A stretch of DNA of 5,379 nucleotides from NCBI GenBank assembly GCA_009392075.1, contig VFHG01000063.1:1-5379 (forward strand), in the 5' to 3' direction. The notes under the pieces are model-generated. The model saw only the letters and a list, made by a program, of their open reading frames with translations, was not told the origin of the DNA and did no database searches. The translations under genes were made by a program, and so were the position numbers. Shown piece after piece: positions 1-5,379 of this stretch. The stretch is from SAR202 cluster bacterium (lineage in GTDB: Bacteria > Chloroflexota > Dehalococcoidia > UBA3495). The first letter of the stretch is position 1. Each line of letters opens with the position of its first letter.

Positions 1-1050
1 GACACCTACTGGTGCACCGCCGATATCGGCTGGGTCACCGGTCACAGTTACATCGTCTACGGCCCTTTGGCCAACGGCGCAACATCCGTGATGTATGAGG
101 GCTCGCCCGACTATCCCGACCGGGACCGGTTCTGGGCCGTCGTCGCCAAGTATGGCGTGACCATCCTATACACCGCGCCCACGGCGATACGCACCTTCAT
201 GCGCTGGGGCGAGAGCTATCCACAAAAACACGACATGTCGTCGCTTCGCCTTCTGGGATCGGTGGGTGAGCCCATCAACCCGGAGGCCTGGATCTGGTAC
301 TACGAGAACATCGGCGGCAGTCGATGCCCCGTGGTCGACACCTGGTGGCAGACCGAAACCGGCAGCATCCTGATCGCCCCTTTGCCCGGCATAACCATTC
401 TGAAACCGGGCTCGGCCACCAAGGCCTTCCCCGGTATCGATGCCGAGATTTTGGACGAGCAAGGCAATTCGGTGGGTCCAGGTGGTGGTGGCTACCTGAC
501 CATCAAAGGGCCTTGGCCGTCCATGCTGCGCACCATCTACGGTGACCACGACCGGTTCGTTGAGCAGTATTGGTCGCGCTATCCGAATATCTACTTCACC
601 GCCGACGGCGCCAAGTTGGACGAGGACGGTGACTTCTGGTTGTTGGGCCGGGTGGATGACGTGATCAACGTTTCCGGACACCGCATCGGCACCATGGAAG
701 TGGAGAGCGCGTTGGTGGACAACTCCAAGGTCGCAGAGGCTGCCTGCATCGGCAAAGCCCACGAGATCAAAGGACAGGCAATCGTCGCTTTCGTGACGCT
801 GAAAGACTCGGTGGCAATATCCGATGATGTCATCGTCGAGTTGAAAGCCCATGTGGCCAACAAGATCGGAGCCATGGCGCGCCCCGACGACATCATCTTC
901 GCCGCCGAACTGCCCAAGACACGTAGCGGGAAGATCATGCGGCGGCTGCTGCGGGACGTGGCGGAAGGACGGGCGCTTGGCGACACCACAACCCTTGCCG
1001 ATCCAGCAGTGGTAGACTCTCTAAAGGAACAATATGGCGACGAAGAATAG
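1..1050 (+). CDS. acs: Acetyl-CoA synthetase (AMP-forming), C-terminal part, 5'-truncated by window edge
   Basis: This is the last 349 residues of an AMP-forming acetyl-CoA synthetase, which activates acetate to acetyl-CoA via acetyl-AMP in the cytoplasm. The frame is open from base 1, so the gene begins upstream; family members are about 650 residues, so roughly 300 are missing. Visible motifs, in fragment numbering: the adenylate-binding WWQTETG at 115-121, whose tryptophan is part of the small acetate pocket; the GDHDRF region near 181-186; the hinge and C-terminal domain motif [15 protein letters not shown] near 216-230; and [11 protein letters not shown] at 305-315, where Lys311 is the catalytic lysine that protein acetylation usually controls in this family. 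The tail ([13 protein letters not shown]) is also typical of Acs. A serine follows WWQTETG where glycine is usual, a minor change. The gene ends with TAG and no clear terminator follows, so read-through into the gene 77 bp downstream is possible. Confidence 0.96.
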   Translation, partial: DTYWCTADIGWVTGHSYIVYGPLANGATSVMYEGSPDYPDRDRFWAVVAKYGVTILYTAPTAIRTFMRWGESYPQKHDMSSLRLLGSVGEPINPEAWIWYYENIGGSRCPVVDTWWQTETGSILIAPLPGITILKPGSATKAFPGIDAEILDEQGNSVGPGGGGYLTIKGPWPSMLRTIYGDHDRFVEQYWSRYPNIYFTADGAKLDEDGDFWLLGRVDDVINVSGHRIGTMEVESALVDNSKVAEAACIGKAHEIKGQAIVAFVTLKDSVAISDDVIVELKAHVANKIGAMARPDDIIFAAELPKTRSGKIMRRLLRDVAEGRALGDTTTLADPAVVDSLKEQYGDEE

Positions 1051-1073
1051 GTTGCTTGTAATCCGTAGCATCA

Positions 1074-1096
1074 TAAAAACTTCCCTAAAAACTTCC
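1074..1096 (+). repeat. Two 11-bp direct repeats between acs and the fusion gene
   Basis: TAAAAACTTCC occurs at 1074-1084 and again at 1086-1096, a period of 12 bp, in the AT-rich gap ahead of the fusion gene. The spacing is slightly more than one helical turn, which could suit a protein binding on one face of the DNA. It could equally be a small local duplication. The repeat is seen directly; any regulatory role is inference. Confidence 0.5.
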
Positions 1097-1113
1097 ATGA
1101 AACATACCCTGAT

Positions 1114-1118
1114 GGAGG
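1114..1118 (+). promoter_or_regulatory. Ribosome binding site that sets the start of the fusion gene, inside a small hairpin
   Basis: GGAGG lies 9 nt before the ATG at 1128. The in-frame GTG at 1119 directly abuts this motif and is too close to be used, so 1128 is the preferred start. The site is partly covered by a dyad, ACCCT (1106-1110) and AGGGT (1116-1120) with a 5-nt loop, so a weak hairpin could lower translation. Confidence 0.7.
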
Positions 1119-1127
1119 GTGATTCAA

Positions 1128-3143
1128 ATGGCGAGTTATAAGAAACATGAGGCCCAGGATTGGGCTTGGGAGACCCTCAAAGGGCAGTGGACAACCCTCA
1201 TCACTCCGTTCACGCCTGACAACCAAGTTGACGTCGATGGCGTGAAACGGAATGTCCGCCACGTGCGCAGCCTCGGCACCACCGGCGCCGGCTGCACTTG
1301 GAACATGGGCGAGTTCTGGGCCCTATCCTACGACGAGCGTGTCCAGGTGATGGACGCCGTTGCCGAAGCTGCTGAAGGCAGTTGGCCCATCGGCGCCCAC
1401 GTAACCGACACCAACATTAACGAGACGATCTCTTTGGCCCAGCACGCAGAAGGCAAGGGCTTCGACCTGCTGATCGTCGCGCCGCCCTACATCGCAACCA
1501 AAACCGAGGACCAGGTAGTTGAATACGTCCGGCTGTTGGCCAACAACACCAACCTTGCCATCATGTTCTACAACTCGCCTCAGTTCGGCATCATCATGAG
1601 CCCCTACGGAATGGGCCAGTTGTGCGCTATCCCGAATGTGGTCGGGATCAAAGAGGCCAGCTTCAATCAGCAGATTTCCATTGAAACCCACTTGTCTTTA
1701 GGCAAGGACCACGTTATCAGCACGCCCGATGAGTGGATATACTTCAAGGGCCAGGAACTCGGTATCCAACAGCAGGTGATGTTCGCCAACACGTCCGACT
1801 GGAGATTCGACGTTCCAGGCGCCAACAACTATGTACAATGGATCGACCGCGCCTGCAAAGGCGACCTGGACGAAACGTTCTACGATAACAAGCTCCGCCG
1901 GTTGAAAGAGCTATCCGACACCTGGTGGACCAAAACCCAGACCAAGTTCAACGGCGCTTTGCCGGTTGCCATGGTCAAGCACTGGGCCGAACTCATGGGC
2001 ATGTCCGGCGGCTCGGTGCGTCCCCCGTTATTCGATTTATCACCTGTGGAGAAATCAGAGTTGAGAGAAGAATTAGAACCCCTCAAGCCCAAGCCCCCGG
2101 TTCCCGCTGTGCCAGCCAAGTCCCGTGGCGCATGGTTAGATGGCAACAACAACTTCGCTTCTGGCATGCTGCTCATGGTCAGCGTGCAGAACATGGAAGA
2201 GGCGATGGAAGCCGAGCAGGGCGGCGCCGATATCGTCGACGTGAAGAACCTGCAAGAGGCCTTGGTCGGCTCCGGCCACCCGAATATCGTCAAAGCTGTT
2301 CGCGGCATCATGCCGGTTGAGAAACACGTTAGCGTAACGCTGGGCGTGGTTCCCAACCAACCGGGCACGGTGGCCATGGCCGTTTACGCAGCCGCCATGA
2401 TGGATGCTACATCCGTGAAAGTAGGCTTCCAAGAAGCCGAATACGACCAGGCGGTCCAGGTCCTGAAAGAGTCGCGGATGGCCCTGGAAGGCTTCAACAC
2501 CAAGCTGGTCGGCTCGGTCTTCGCCGACAACGTCCTCTTCGAGAAGGGGTTGAACCCTCTTTGCATGGTCGACTTGGCGAAAGACGGCGAGTGCGATGGG
2601 TTCCTGATAGACACTCTAACCAAGGACGGCCGTAATATCTTCGACTTCATGCCTGAGGACATCCTGAAGGACATCGTCCTCAGGGGCAAAGAACTTGGCA
2701 TGAGCACCGCGTTGTCCGGTCACCTAAAGCTTGCTGACCTGGACGAATTGGCTCGCATCAACCCCGACATCGTCGGCGTCAGAGGCGCGGTCTGCGGCAA
2801 CGGAGAGCGTGACCGGGCCGTAGCATGGGAAGCGGTTGCCGAATTCAAACGGCAGGTCGATCTCCGAAAGAGCGGCGAGGTTGACGTACATGACGGCGAG
2901 GTTGTGCCGGTCAGCGACTCTAACGGCTGGGTTGTGATTGATGGCCGTGGCAAGAGCTGCGCCGGCGTCCTCGCCGCCCTGACCAAGCAGATTGATGGGG
3001 ATAAAGAATCCTTCGTTGAGGCCATCCTAGCCGACGCTCTGAATATCTACGATGTCACCCTCTGGGCTGAGAGAGCCGGACACGAGGTCTTGACCAAGCG
3101 GTCCGACCCCGACGGCACCACTCGGGTCCTCATCCGCCCATAA
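1128..3143 (+). CDS. Three-domain fusion: DapA/NAL-type aldolase + MfnB-like furan phosphate synthase + TusA-like domain
   Basis: A 671-residue cytosolic fusion protein with no signal peptide or membrane segment. Domain 1 (about 17-318) is a DapA/N-acetylneuraminate-lyase TIM barrel: GTTG at 50-53, Tyr121, Tyr148 (FYN) and Schiff-base Lys175 (GIKEAS). The arginine that binds the aspartate-semialdehyde carboxylate in DapA (YNVPSRTG) is missing, since this protein reads YNSPQFG, so it is probably an aldolase or lyase with another substrate. A Pro/Ala-rich linker (319-331) leads to domain 2 (about 345-577), similar to MfnB (DUF556), which joins two glyceraldehyde-3-phosphates into (5-formylfuran-3-yl)methyl phosphate. 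The family's active-site residues appear kept: Lys373 (DVKN), Lys431 (VKVGF), Asp495 and Lys499 (DTLTKDG), plus GVRGAVC at 550-556. Domain 3 (about 598-671) resembles TusA/SirA: a DGRGKSC motif with Cys611, then WAERAGHEVL and RVLIRP, but CPxP is CAGV. The frame is continuous, so the fusion is encoded, not stitched together here. The in vivo product is unknown. Confidence 0.85.
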   Translation: MASYKKHEAQDWAWETLKGQWTTLITPFTPDNQVDVDGVKRNVRHVRSLGTTGAGCTWNMGEFWALSYDERVQVMDAVAEAAEGSWPIGAHVTDTNINETISLAQHAEGKGFDLLIVAPPYIATKTEDQVVEYVRLLANNTNLAIMFYNSPQFGIIMSPYGMGQLCAIPNVVGIKEASFNQQISIETHLSLGKDHVISTPDEWIYFKGQELGIQQQVMFANTSDWRFDVPGANNYVQWIDRACKGDLDETFYDNKLRRLKELSDTWWTKTQTKFNGALPVAMVKHWAELMGMSGGSVRPPLFDLSPVEKSELREELEPLKPKPPVPAVPAKSRGAWLDGNNNFASGMLLMVSVQNMEEAMEAEQGGADIVDVKNLQEALVGSGHPNIVKAVRGIMPVEKHVSVTLGVVPNQPGTVAMAVYAAAMMDATSVKVGFQEAEYDQAVQVLKESRMALEGFNTKLVGSVFADNVLFEKGLNPLCMVDLAKDGECDGFLIDTLTKDGRNIFDFMPEDILKDIVLRGKELGMSTALSGHLKLADLDELARINPDIVGVRGAVCGNGERDRAVAWEAVAEFKRQVDLRKSGEVDVHDGEVVPVSDSNGWVVIDGRGKSCAGVLAALTKQIDGDKESFVEAILADALNIYDVTLWAERAGHEVLTKRSDPDGTTRVLIRP

Positions 3144-3171
3144 CATTCTTCAAAGCCAGCTAAACTGAATA

Positions 3172-3210
3172 AAAACGTAGGGGCACGGCAATGCCGTGCC
3201 CCTACGTTTT
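3172..3210. terminator. Perfect 19-bp inverted repeat, likely bidirectional terminator between convergent genes
   Basis: The arms at 3172-3190 and 3192-3210 are exact reverse complements (AAAACGTAGGGGCACGGCA and its complement) around a single central A; as RNA this would be an 18-bp stem with a 3-nt loop. It starts with an A-run and ends with TTTT, so both strands give a GC-rich stem followed by U residues (five Us, then AUU, on the minus strand). It sits 28 bp after the fusion gene stop and about 63 bp after the speE stop, as a shared terminator would. The GTAGGGGC...GCCCCTAC core also resembles dispersed REP/MITE-like palindromes of environmental bacteria, so it may be a repeat recruited as a terminator. 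Confidence 0.8.
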
Positions 3211-3225
3211 ACGGTCGACTTTCCG

Positions 3226-3244
3226 GGCGGGCCAAACACCCGCC
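3226..3244. repeat. Small GC-rich hairpin next to the 19-bp palindrome
   Basis: GGCGGG (3226-3231) pairs with CCCGCC (3239-3244) around a 7-nt loop. On the minus strand this element and the larger palindrome both begin with GTAGG, suggesting two modules of one repeat family in the same orientation. It has no U-tract of its own, so alone it is not a terminator. Confidence 0.45.
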
Positions 3245-3273
3245 TACCACCGGCAGGTAATAATCTCGGCTGA

Positions 3274-4185
3274 TCAGAACATGAATACTGGGTCGTCGTC
3301 CCGGTTGATCCGGTCTTCGCTTGCTAGCCCGTCTCGTTGGAACTTGGTCAGAGAGAACATGTTCCGGTGGCTCACGCCGTCGTAGTATTTCAGAGATTTG
3401 GACAGCCGCCGGGCAAGTTCCGTATCGACTTGCTCCTCTGGGTTCTCGGCGAACGGTATGTCGGAAGCGATGGTGAAACTCCATAGCGTTTGGAACGCCG
3501 GGACATGCACTTGAGCGGCCGTGGTGTGGGTAAAAAGCGTACTCAGCGTATTGAAGATAGTGGTGAAGCACTCTTTGTAGCTGAGCAGTCCGGCTGGGCC
3601 TGACTGTGTAACCAGCACACCACCGGGATTCAGTCGAGATTTGGCCGCTGAGTAGAACTCCTGGGTGTAGAGCAAAGCGGCGGTCCCGCCTTCCAACGGG
3701 TCAACCAGGTCAAGGACAATCGCATCGTAGAAGTCGGATGTGTTCTCCAAGTAGCCGCGGGCGTCTTCATGGAGCAGATGCGTGCGGGAATCGTCAAAGC
3801 TACCTTGGTGATGGTTGGGGAGGTATTTGCGGCAGAGTTCAACCACTTCCGGGTCCAAATCAATCATCGTCGCGCGTTCCACAGAGCTGTGGGCCAATAC
3901 TTCCCGTAGTGTGCCGCCTTCGCCGCCGCCGCCGATGAAAACCTGCTTTGGTTCAGGGTGGCAGAGCATCGCCGGATGCACCAGCGATTCGTGGTAGATA
4001 TGCTCGTCCCGTTCGGTAGACTGGGTTTTGCCGTCGAGTACCAGACTACGGCCAAATAGCTCTGAGTCCAGGATTTCTACTTTTTGGTACGCGGTCTGGC
4101 CTGAGTAATAGACCTTGCGCACCTTGAGCATCATGGACAAGTCGGGGTAGATCTCCTCGGTGAACCAATCGCCGGACAGGACCAT
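3274..4185 (-). CDS. speE: Polyamine aminopropyltransferase, thermospermine synthase (ACL5)-like
   Basis: A 303-residue cytosolic enzyme that transfers an aminopropyl group from decarboxylated SAM to a polyamine. The N-terminal beta domain (WFTEEIYP, residues 7-14) leads into the Rossmann methyltransferase-like fold with GGGGEGGTLRE at 85-95 (dcSAM binding), DLD at 109-111, and DLVDP at 159-163 carrying the catalytic aspartate. Several stretches match plant ACL5 thermospermine synthase better than standard SpeE: EHIYHESLVHPA, GGGEG instead of GGGDG, D-L-x-D-P-x-E-G-G instead of DSTDP, and VTQSGPAG with HVPAFQTLW. Spermine-family or thermospermine output is therefore plausible, but plain spermidine synthase cannot be excluded. 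It follows speD by 18 nt in the same operon and lacks a clear Shine-Dalgarno, so translation may depend on that of speD. Length and the WFTE position support this start. Confidence 0.92.
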   Translation of the reverse strand: MVLSGDWFTEEIYPDLSMMLKVRKVYYSGQTAYQKVEILDSELFGRSLVLDGKTQSTERDEHIYHESLVHPAMLCHPEPKQVFIGGGGEGGTLREVLAHSSVERATMIDLDPEVVELCRKYLPNHHQGSFDDSRTHLLHEDARGYLENTSDFYDAIVLDLVDPLEGGTAALLYTQEFYSAAKSRLNPGGVLVTQSGPAGLLSYKECFTTIFNTLSTLFTHTTAAQVHVPAFQTLWSFTIASDIPFAENPEEQVDTELARRLSKSLKYYDGVSHRNMFSLTKFQRDGLASEDRINRDDDPVFMF

Positions 4186-4203
4186 CTGTTAGTGCGGGCC
4201 CGG

Positions 4204-4572
4204 TTAGAGTCCCACGGCCTCCTGGACCACCAGACCGCGTTCTATCTCTTGCATCTCAGGGTTACGGCATTCCAAGGCCTCGGCCAGTTTGGTAGCGGCC
4301 TCCCTGGGTCGGAATGATGTTCCACAGGAGAATATATCCGCTGCCGCATAGCCATATTCAGGCCATGTGTGAATGGAGATATGAGACTCGGCAATAGCCA
4401 AAATTCCGGTAACGCCTTGAGGCGAAAAATGGTGAAAGGATTCACCGACGATGGTGGCGCCTACGTCTTGGGCCGTCTCTATCATCGCATGGCGAATGTA
4501 TGAAAGGTCATTGAGTAGTTTGGGGTTACAGTCCTTCAGTTCCAGTAAGAGATGACAACCTAGTACTTCCAA
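4204..4572 (-). CDS. speD: S-adenosylmethionine decarboxylase proenzyme, bacterial/archaeal short form
   Basis: A 122-residue, normal-length SpeD of the short prokaryotic (class 1B, Thermotoga/Bacillus-like) type. It decarboxylates SAM to give the aminopropyl donor used by the gene that follows. The self-cleavage site is intact: in AESHISIHTWPEYGY, Ser63 becomes the pyruvoyl group after Glu62-Ser63 cleavage, and His68 and Cys83 (FSCG), which act in processing and catalysis, sit at the same numbers as in the Thermotoga enzyme. The N-terminus (LGCHLLLEL) aligns with the usual LGxHLxxE. The start is TTG, chosen because an AGGAGG lies 8 nt upstream and the protein then has the family length; a nearby GTG is out of frame. 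It is the first gene of a two-gene speD-speE unit. Confidence 0.96.
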   Translation of the reverse strand: MEVLGCHLLLELKDCNPKLLNDLSYIRHAMIETAQDVGATIVGESFHHFSPQGVTGILAIAESHISIHTWPEYGYAAADIFSCGTSFRPREAATKLAEALECRNPEMQEIERGLVVQEAVGL

Positions 4573-4580
4573 TCACCTGT

Positions 4581-4586
4581 CCTCCT
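4581..4586 (-). promoter_or_regulatory. Strong ribosome binding site supporting the TTG start of speD
   Basis: AGGAGG on the minus strand, followed by 8 nt and then TTG. This perfect Shine-Dalgarno fixes an otherwise doubtful non-ATG start. The contrast with the absent site before speE suggests that speD drives translation of the pair. Confidence 0.8.
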
Positions 4587-4621
4587 AAGATTATTGGTTG
4601 GTTTGAGCGCAACAATAAAAC

Positions 4622-4650
4622 ATTCTATATGCCCAATCATTGCTAGGCAA
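4622..4650 (-). promoter_or_regulatory. Candidate sigma-70-type promoter for speD-speE
   Basis: On the minus strand, TTGCCT (4650-4645) and TAGAAT (4627-4622) are separated by 17 bp, close to the consensus -35 and -10 with ideal spacing. Transcription would begin about 40-45 nt before the speD start. Identified by eye only; the region is AT-rich, so chance similarity is possible. Confidence 0.45.
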
Positions 4651-4675
4651 TACCCTCATCAAAAAGCCTTGCTTT

Positions 4676-4727
4676 GGCTGGTATTCAGCCTAGTCGTGGT
4701 CGTTCCGCCTAAACGATTTTTCGGCGG
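4676..4727. other. Divergent intergenic region with two small dyads
   Basis: Upstream of the candidate speD promoter lie two inverted repeats: GGCTG/CAGCC (4676-4680 and 4686-4690, 5-nt loop), and CCGCC/GGCGG (4705-4709 and 4723-4727, with an inner AAA/TTT). The second is followed on the plus strand by CTCTCTTTT and looks like a weak terminator or leader hairpin ahead of the response-regulator gene. They could also be operators. No clear promoter for the plus-strand gene and no RNA gene was recognised in 4573-4793. Confidence 0.3.
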
Positions 4728-4793
4728 CTCTCTTTTAATGTAATCCCGTGCTAGCGTTGAAACTAATCGGAGTATTCTGAGGCACTCTCAAAT

Positions 4794-5159
4794 ATGGCTT
4801 TGGGCAGTACCGGCGCCGGCGGGATTTCAGCCGCGAATGGCGGCATGCTTCTTCTCGTGGAAGACGATGATCGGATCTCACGCCTTGAACGTTTCGTTTT
4901 GGAACAGGTCGGTTACAGGGTTACTCACGCTTTTCCTGGGGACGAGGCACTGGAGATGTTGCCAAACTTCACTCCGTCGCTGGTCCTACTTGATGTGATG
5001 CTCCCTCAGATGGACGGCTTCACAACCTGCCAAAAGATTCGCGAATGTTCGCAGGTGCCAATAATCATGGTCACCGCCATGGACCAGGAGGAAGACAAAG
5101 TTTGGGGGAGATTACTGGAGCGACCTATTGGTCGACTTCGGCGGCGGTTCATTCTCTGA
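4794..5159 (+). pseudogene. Truncated response regulator: receiver domain broken before its conserved lysine
   Basis: The 121-residue frame starts as a two-component receiver domain: LLLVEDDD (19-26) with acidic pocket Glu23/Asp24/Asp25, phospho-acceptor Asp67 in LVLLDVMLPQMDGF, and switch Thr94 in PIIMVTA. After QEEDKV (to residue 103) the similarity stops abruptly. The expected GADDYxxKPF, with the essential lysine, and any output domain are absent; an unrelated Arg-rich tail runs to TGA. The parent was probably an OmpR-type regulator, given DKV in this place. A GAGG 11 nt upstream gives weak support to the ATG at 4794; Met18 at 4845 is the alternative and would start right at the first strand. 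Loss of the lysine and last helix makes normal phospho-signalling unlikely. It may be a gene remnant or an assembly junction. Confidence 0.75.
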
Positions 5160-5320
5160 GGACAAATACACCTGGCCTACAGCCCTAATTTCGATCAAAG
5201 ACATCTAAAGACATCTATAGCGTGTCGGCCACAGACGATGCAGGCAACAACCAAATCATATCGGCGCAGGTGTGGGTGGGTGACGCAAGCGGGGTGATCA
5301 ACATCTGGAACCTACAATAG
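5104..5320 (+). pseudogene. 3' remnant of an unidentified, probably extracellular Ig/cadherin-like protein, frameshifted by a 10-bp duplication
   Basis: In the frame +1 to the response regulator, bases from about 5104 read GGDYWSDLLVDFGGGS and then SEDKYTWPTALISIKDI up to TAA at 5206. AAAGACATCT occurs twice in tandem (5197-5206 and 5207-5216). If one copy is removed, the frame continues as DIYSVSATDDAGNNQ, then VWVGDASGVINIWNLQ, to TAG at 5318. The pattern YSVSATDDAGNN resembles the last strands of bacterial Ig-like or cadherin-like surface repeats. There is no start codon or ribosome binding site, and the 5' part is missing at the junction with the receiver domain. Protein family is uncertain; the restored frame is the main evidence that this was once coding. 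Confidence 0.6.
5197..5216 (+). repeat. Exact 10-bp tandem duplication causing a frameshift
   Basis: AAAGACATCT is present twice head to tail. Because 10 is not a multiple of 3 and the new junction creates TAA, it splits an otherwise continuous reading frame. Typical of replication slippage. Confidence 0.85.
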
Positions 5321-5379
5321 GACCTACGACAGGGTTCACGATAGGACCTACGACAGGCTTACGACAGGGTTCACGATAG
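5308..5379 (+). repeat. Short tandem-repeat tract running off the window
   Basis: GACCTACGACAGG occurs at 5321-5333 and 5345-5357; GTTCACGATAG at 5334-5344 and 5369-5379; a hybrid CTTACGACAGG at 5358-5368. A decayed copy, GAACCTACAATAG, overlaps the stop of the preceding remnant at 5308-5320. All are variants of an 11-13-bp unit with core TACGACAGG or CACGATAG, forming a minisatellite-like array that continues to the last base. Repeated TAG triplets argue against coding. Confidence 0.8.

Noticed and set aside
166..989. Long minus-strand open frames opposite acs (228 and 132 codons)
   Set aside because: They mirror the codon bias of a clear acs coding frame, have no recognisable domains or ribosome sites, and overlap each other.
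1185..2081. Annotation as dapA (lysine biosynthesis)
   Set aside because: The carboxylate-binding arginine is missing and the domain is fused to MfnB and TusA-like parts, so the fold can be named but not the DapA reaction.
1323..3025. Several minus-strand frames opposite the fusion gene
   Set aside because: Low-complexity Ser/Thr/Arg-rich translations typical of antisense shadows; the plus frame has three recognisable domains.
3191..3385. Plus-strand 64-codon frame after the fusion gene
   Set aside because: It starts inside the palindrome and runs antisense to the end of speE; no family resemblance.
4573..4793. SAM-sensing riboswitch or tRNA upstream of speD
   Set aside because: The expected leader is only about 40-45 nt and shows no multi-helix fold; the dyads present lie upstream of the candidate promoter.
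5308..5379. CRISPR array
   Set aside because: Units are only 11-13 bp, directly abutting with no unique spacers, and no cas genes are nearby.

Overview
The window looks like a piece of an uncultivated bacterial chromosome with compact genes, moderate GC and Shine-Dalgarno-led starts. It carries bacterial acetate activation and polyamine genes next to a domain best known from methanofuran biosynthesis. A Chloroflexota-type lineage (Dehalococcoidia/SAR202-like) would fit, but that is only an impression from gene content and from the GTAGGGGC-type palindrome; no taxonomic marker is present.

Layout: (1) 1-1050 (+) is the C-terminal half of acetyl-CoA synthetase, cut by the window edge. (2) 1128-3143 (+) is one 671-residue protein fusing three domains: a DapA/N-acetylneuraminate-lyase-type class I aldolase, an MfnB-like (DUF556) furan phosphate synthase, and a TusA/SirA-like C-terminal domain. 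This is the most unusual gene here. (3) 3144-3273 separates convergent genes and holds a perfect 19-bp inverted repeat, probably a bidirectional terminator and perhaps a dispersed repeat, plus a smaller hairpin. (4) 4572-3274 (-) is a speD-speE pair: pyruvoyl S-adenosylmethionine decarboxylase followed by an aminopropyltransferase whose motifs resemble plant ACL5 thermospermine synthase more than classical spermidine synthase. (5) 4573-4793 is the divergent intergenic region, with a plausible speD promoter and two small dyads. (6) 4794-5159 (+) is a response-regulator receiver domain broken before its conserved lysine. It runs straight into the 3' remnant of an unrelated, probably extracellular, Ig/cadherin-like protein (about 5104-5320), itself frameshifted by an exact 10-bp tandem duplication. 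(7) 5308-5379 is a short tandem-repeat tract reaching the window edge.

Functionally, SpeD supplies decarboxylated SAM to the aminopropyltransferase, so that pair forms a complete aminopropyl-transfer module. Acs and the fusion enzyme are co-directional, 77 bp apart, and could be co-transcribed, but no shared pathway is evident. The right end, from about 5100, is a decayed, rearranged segment.
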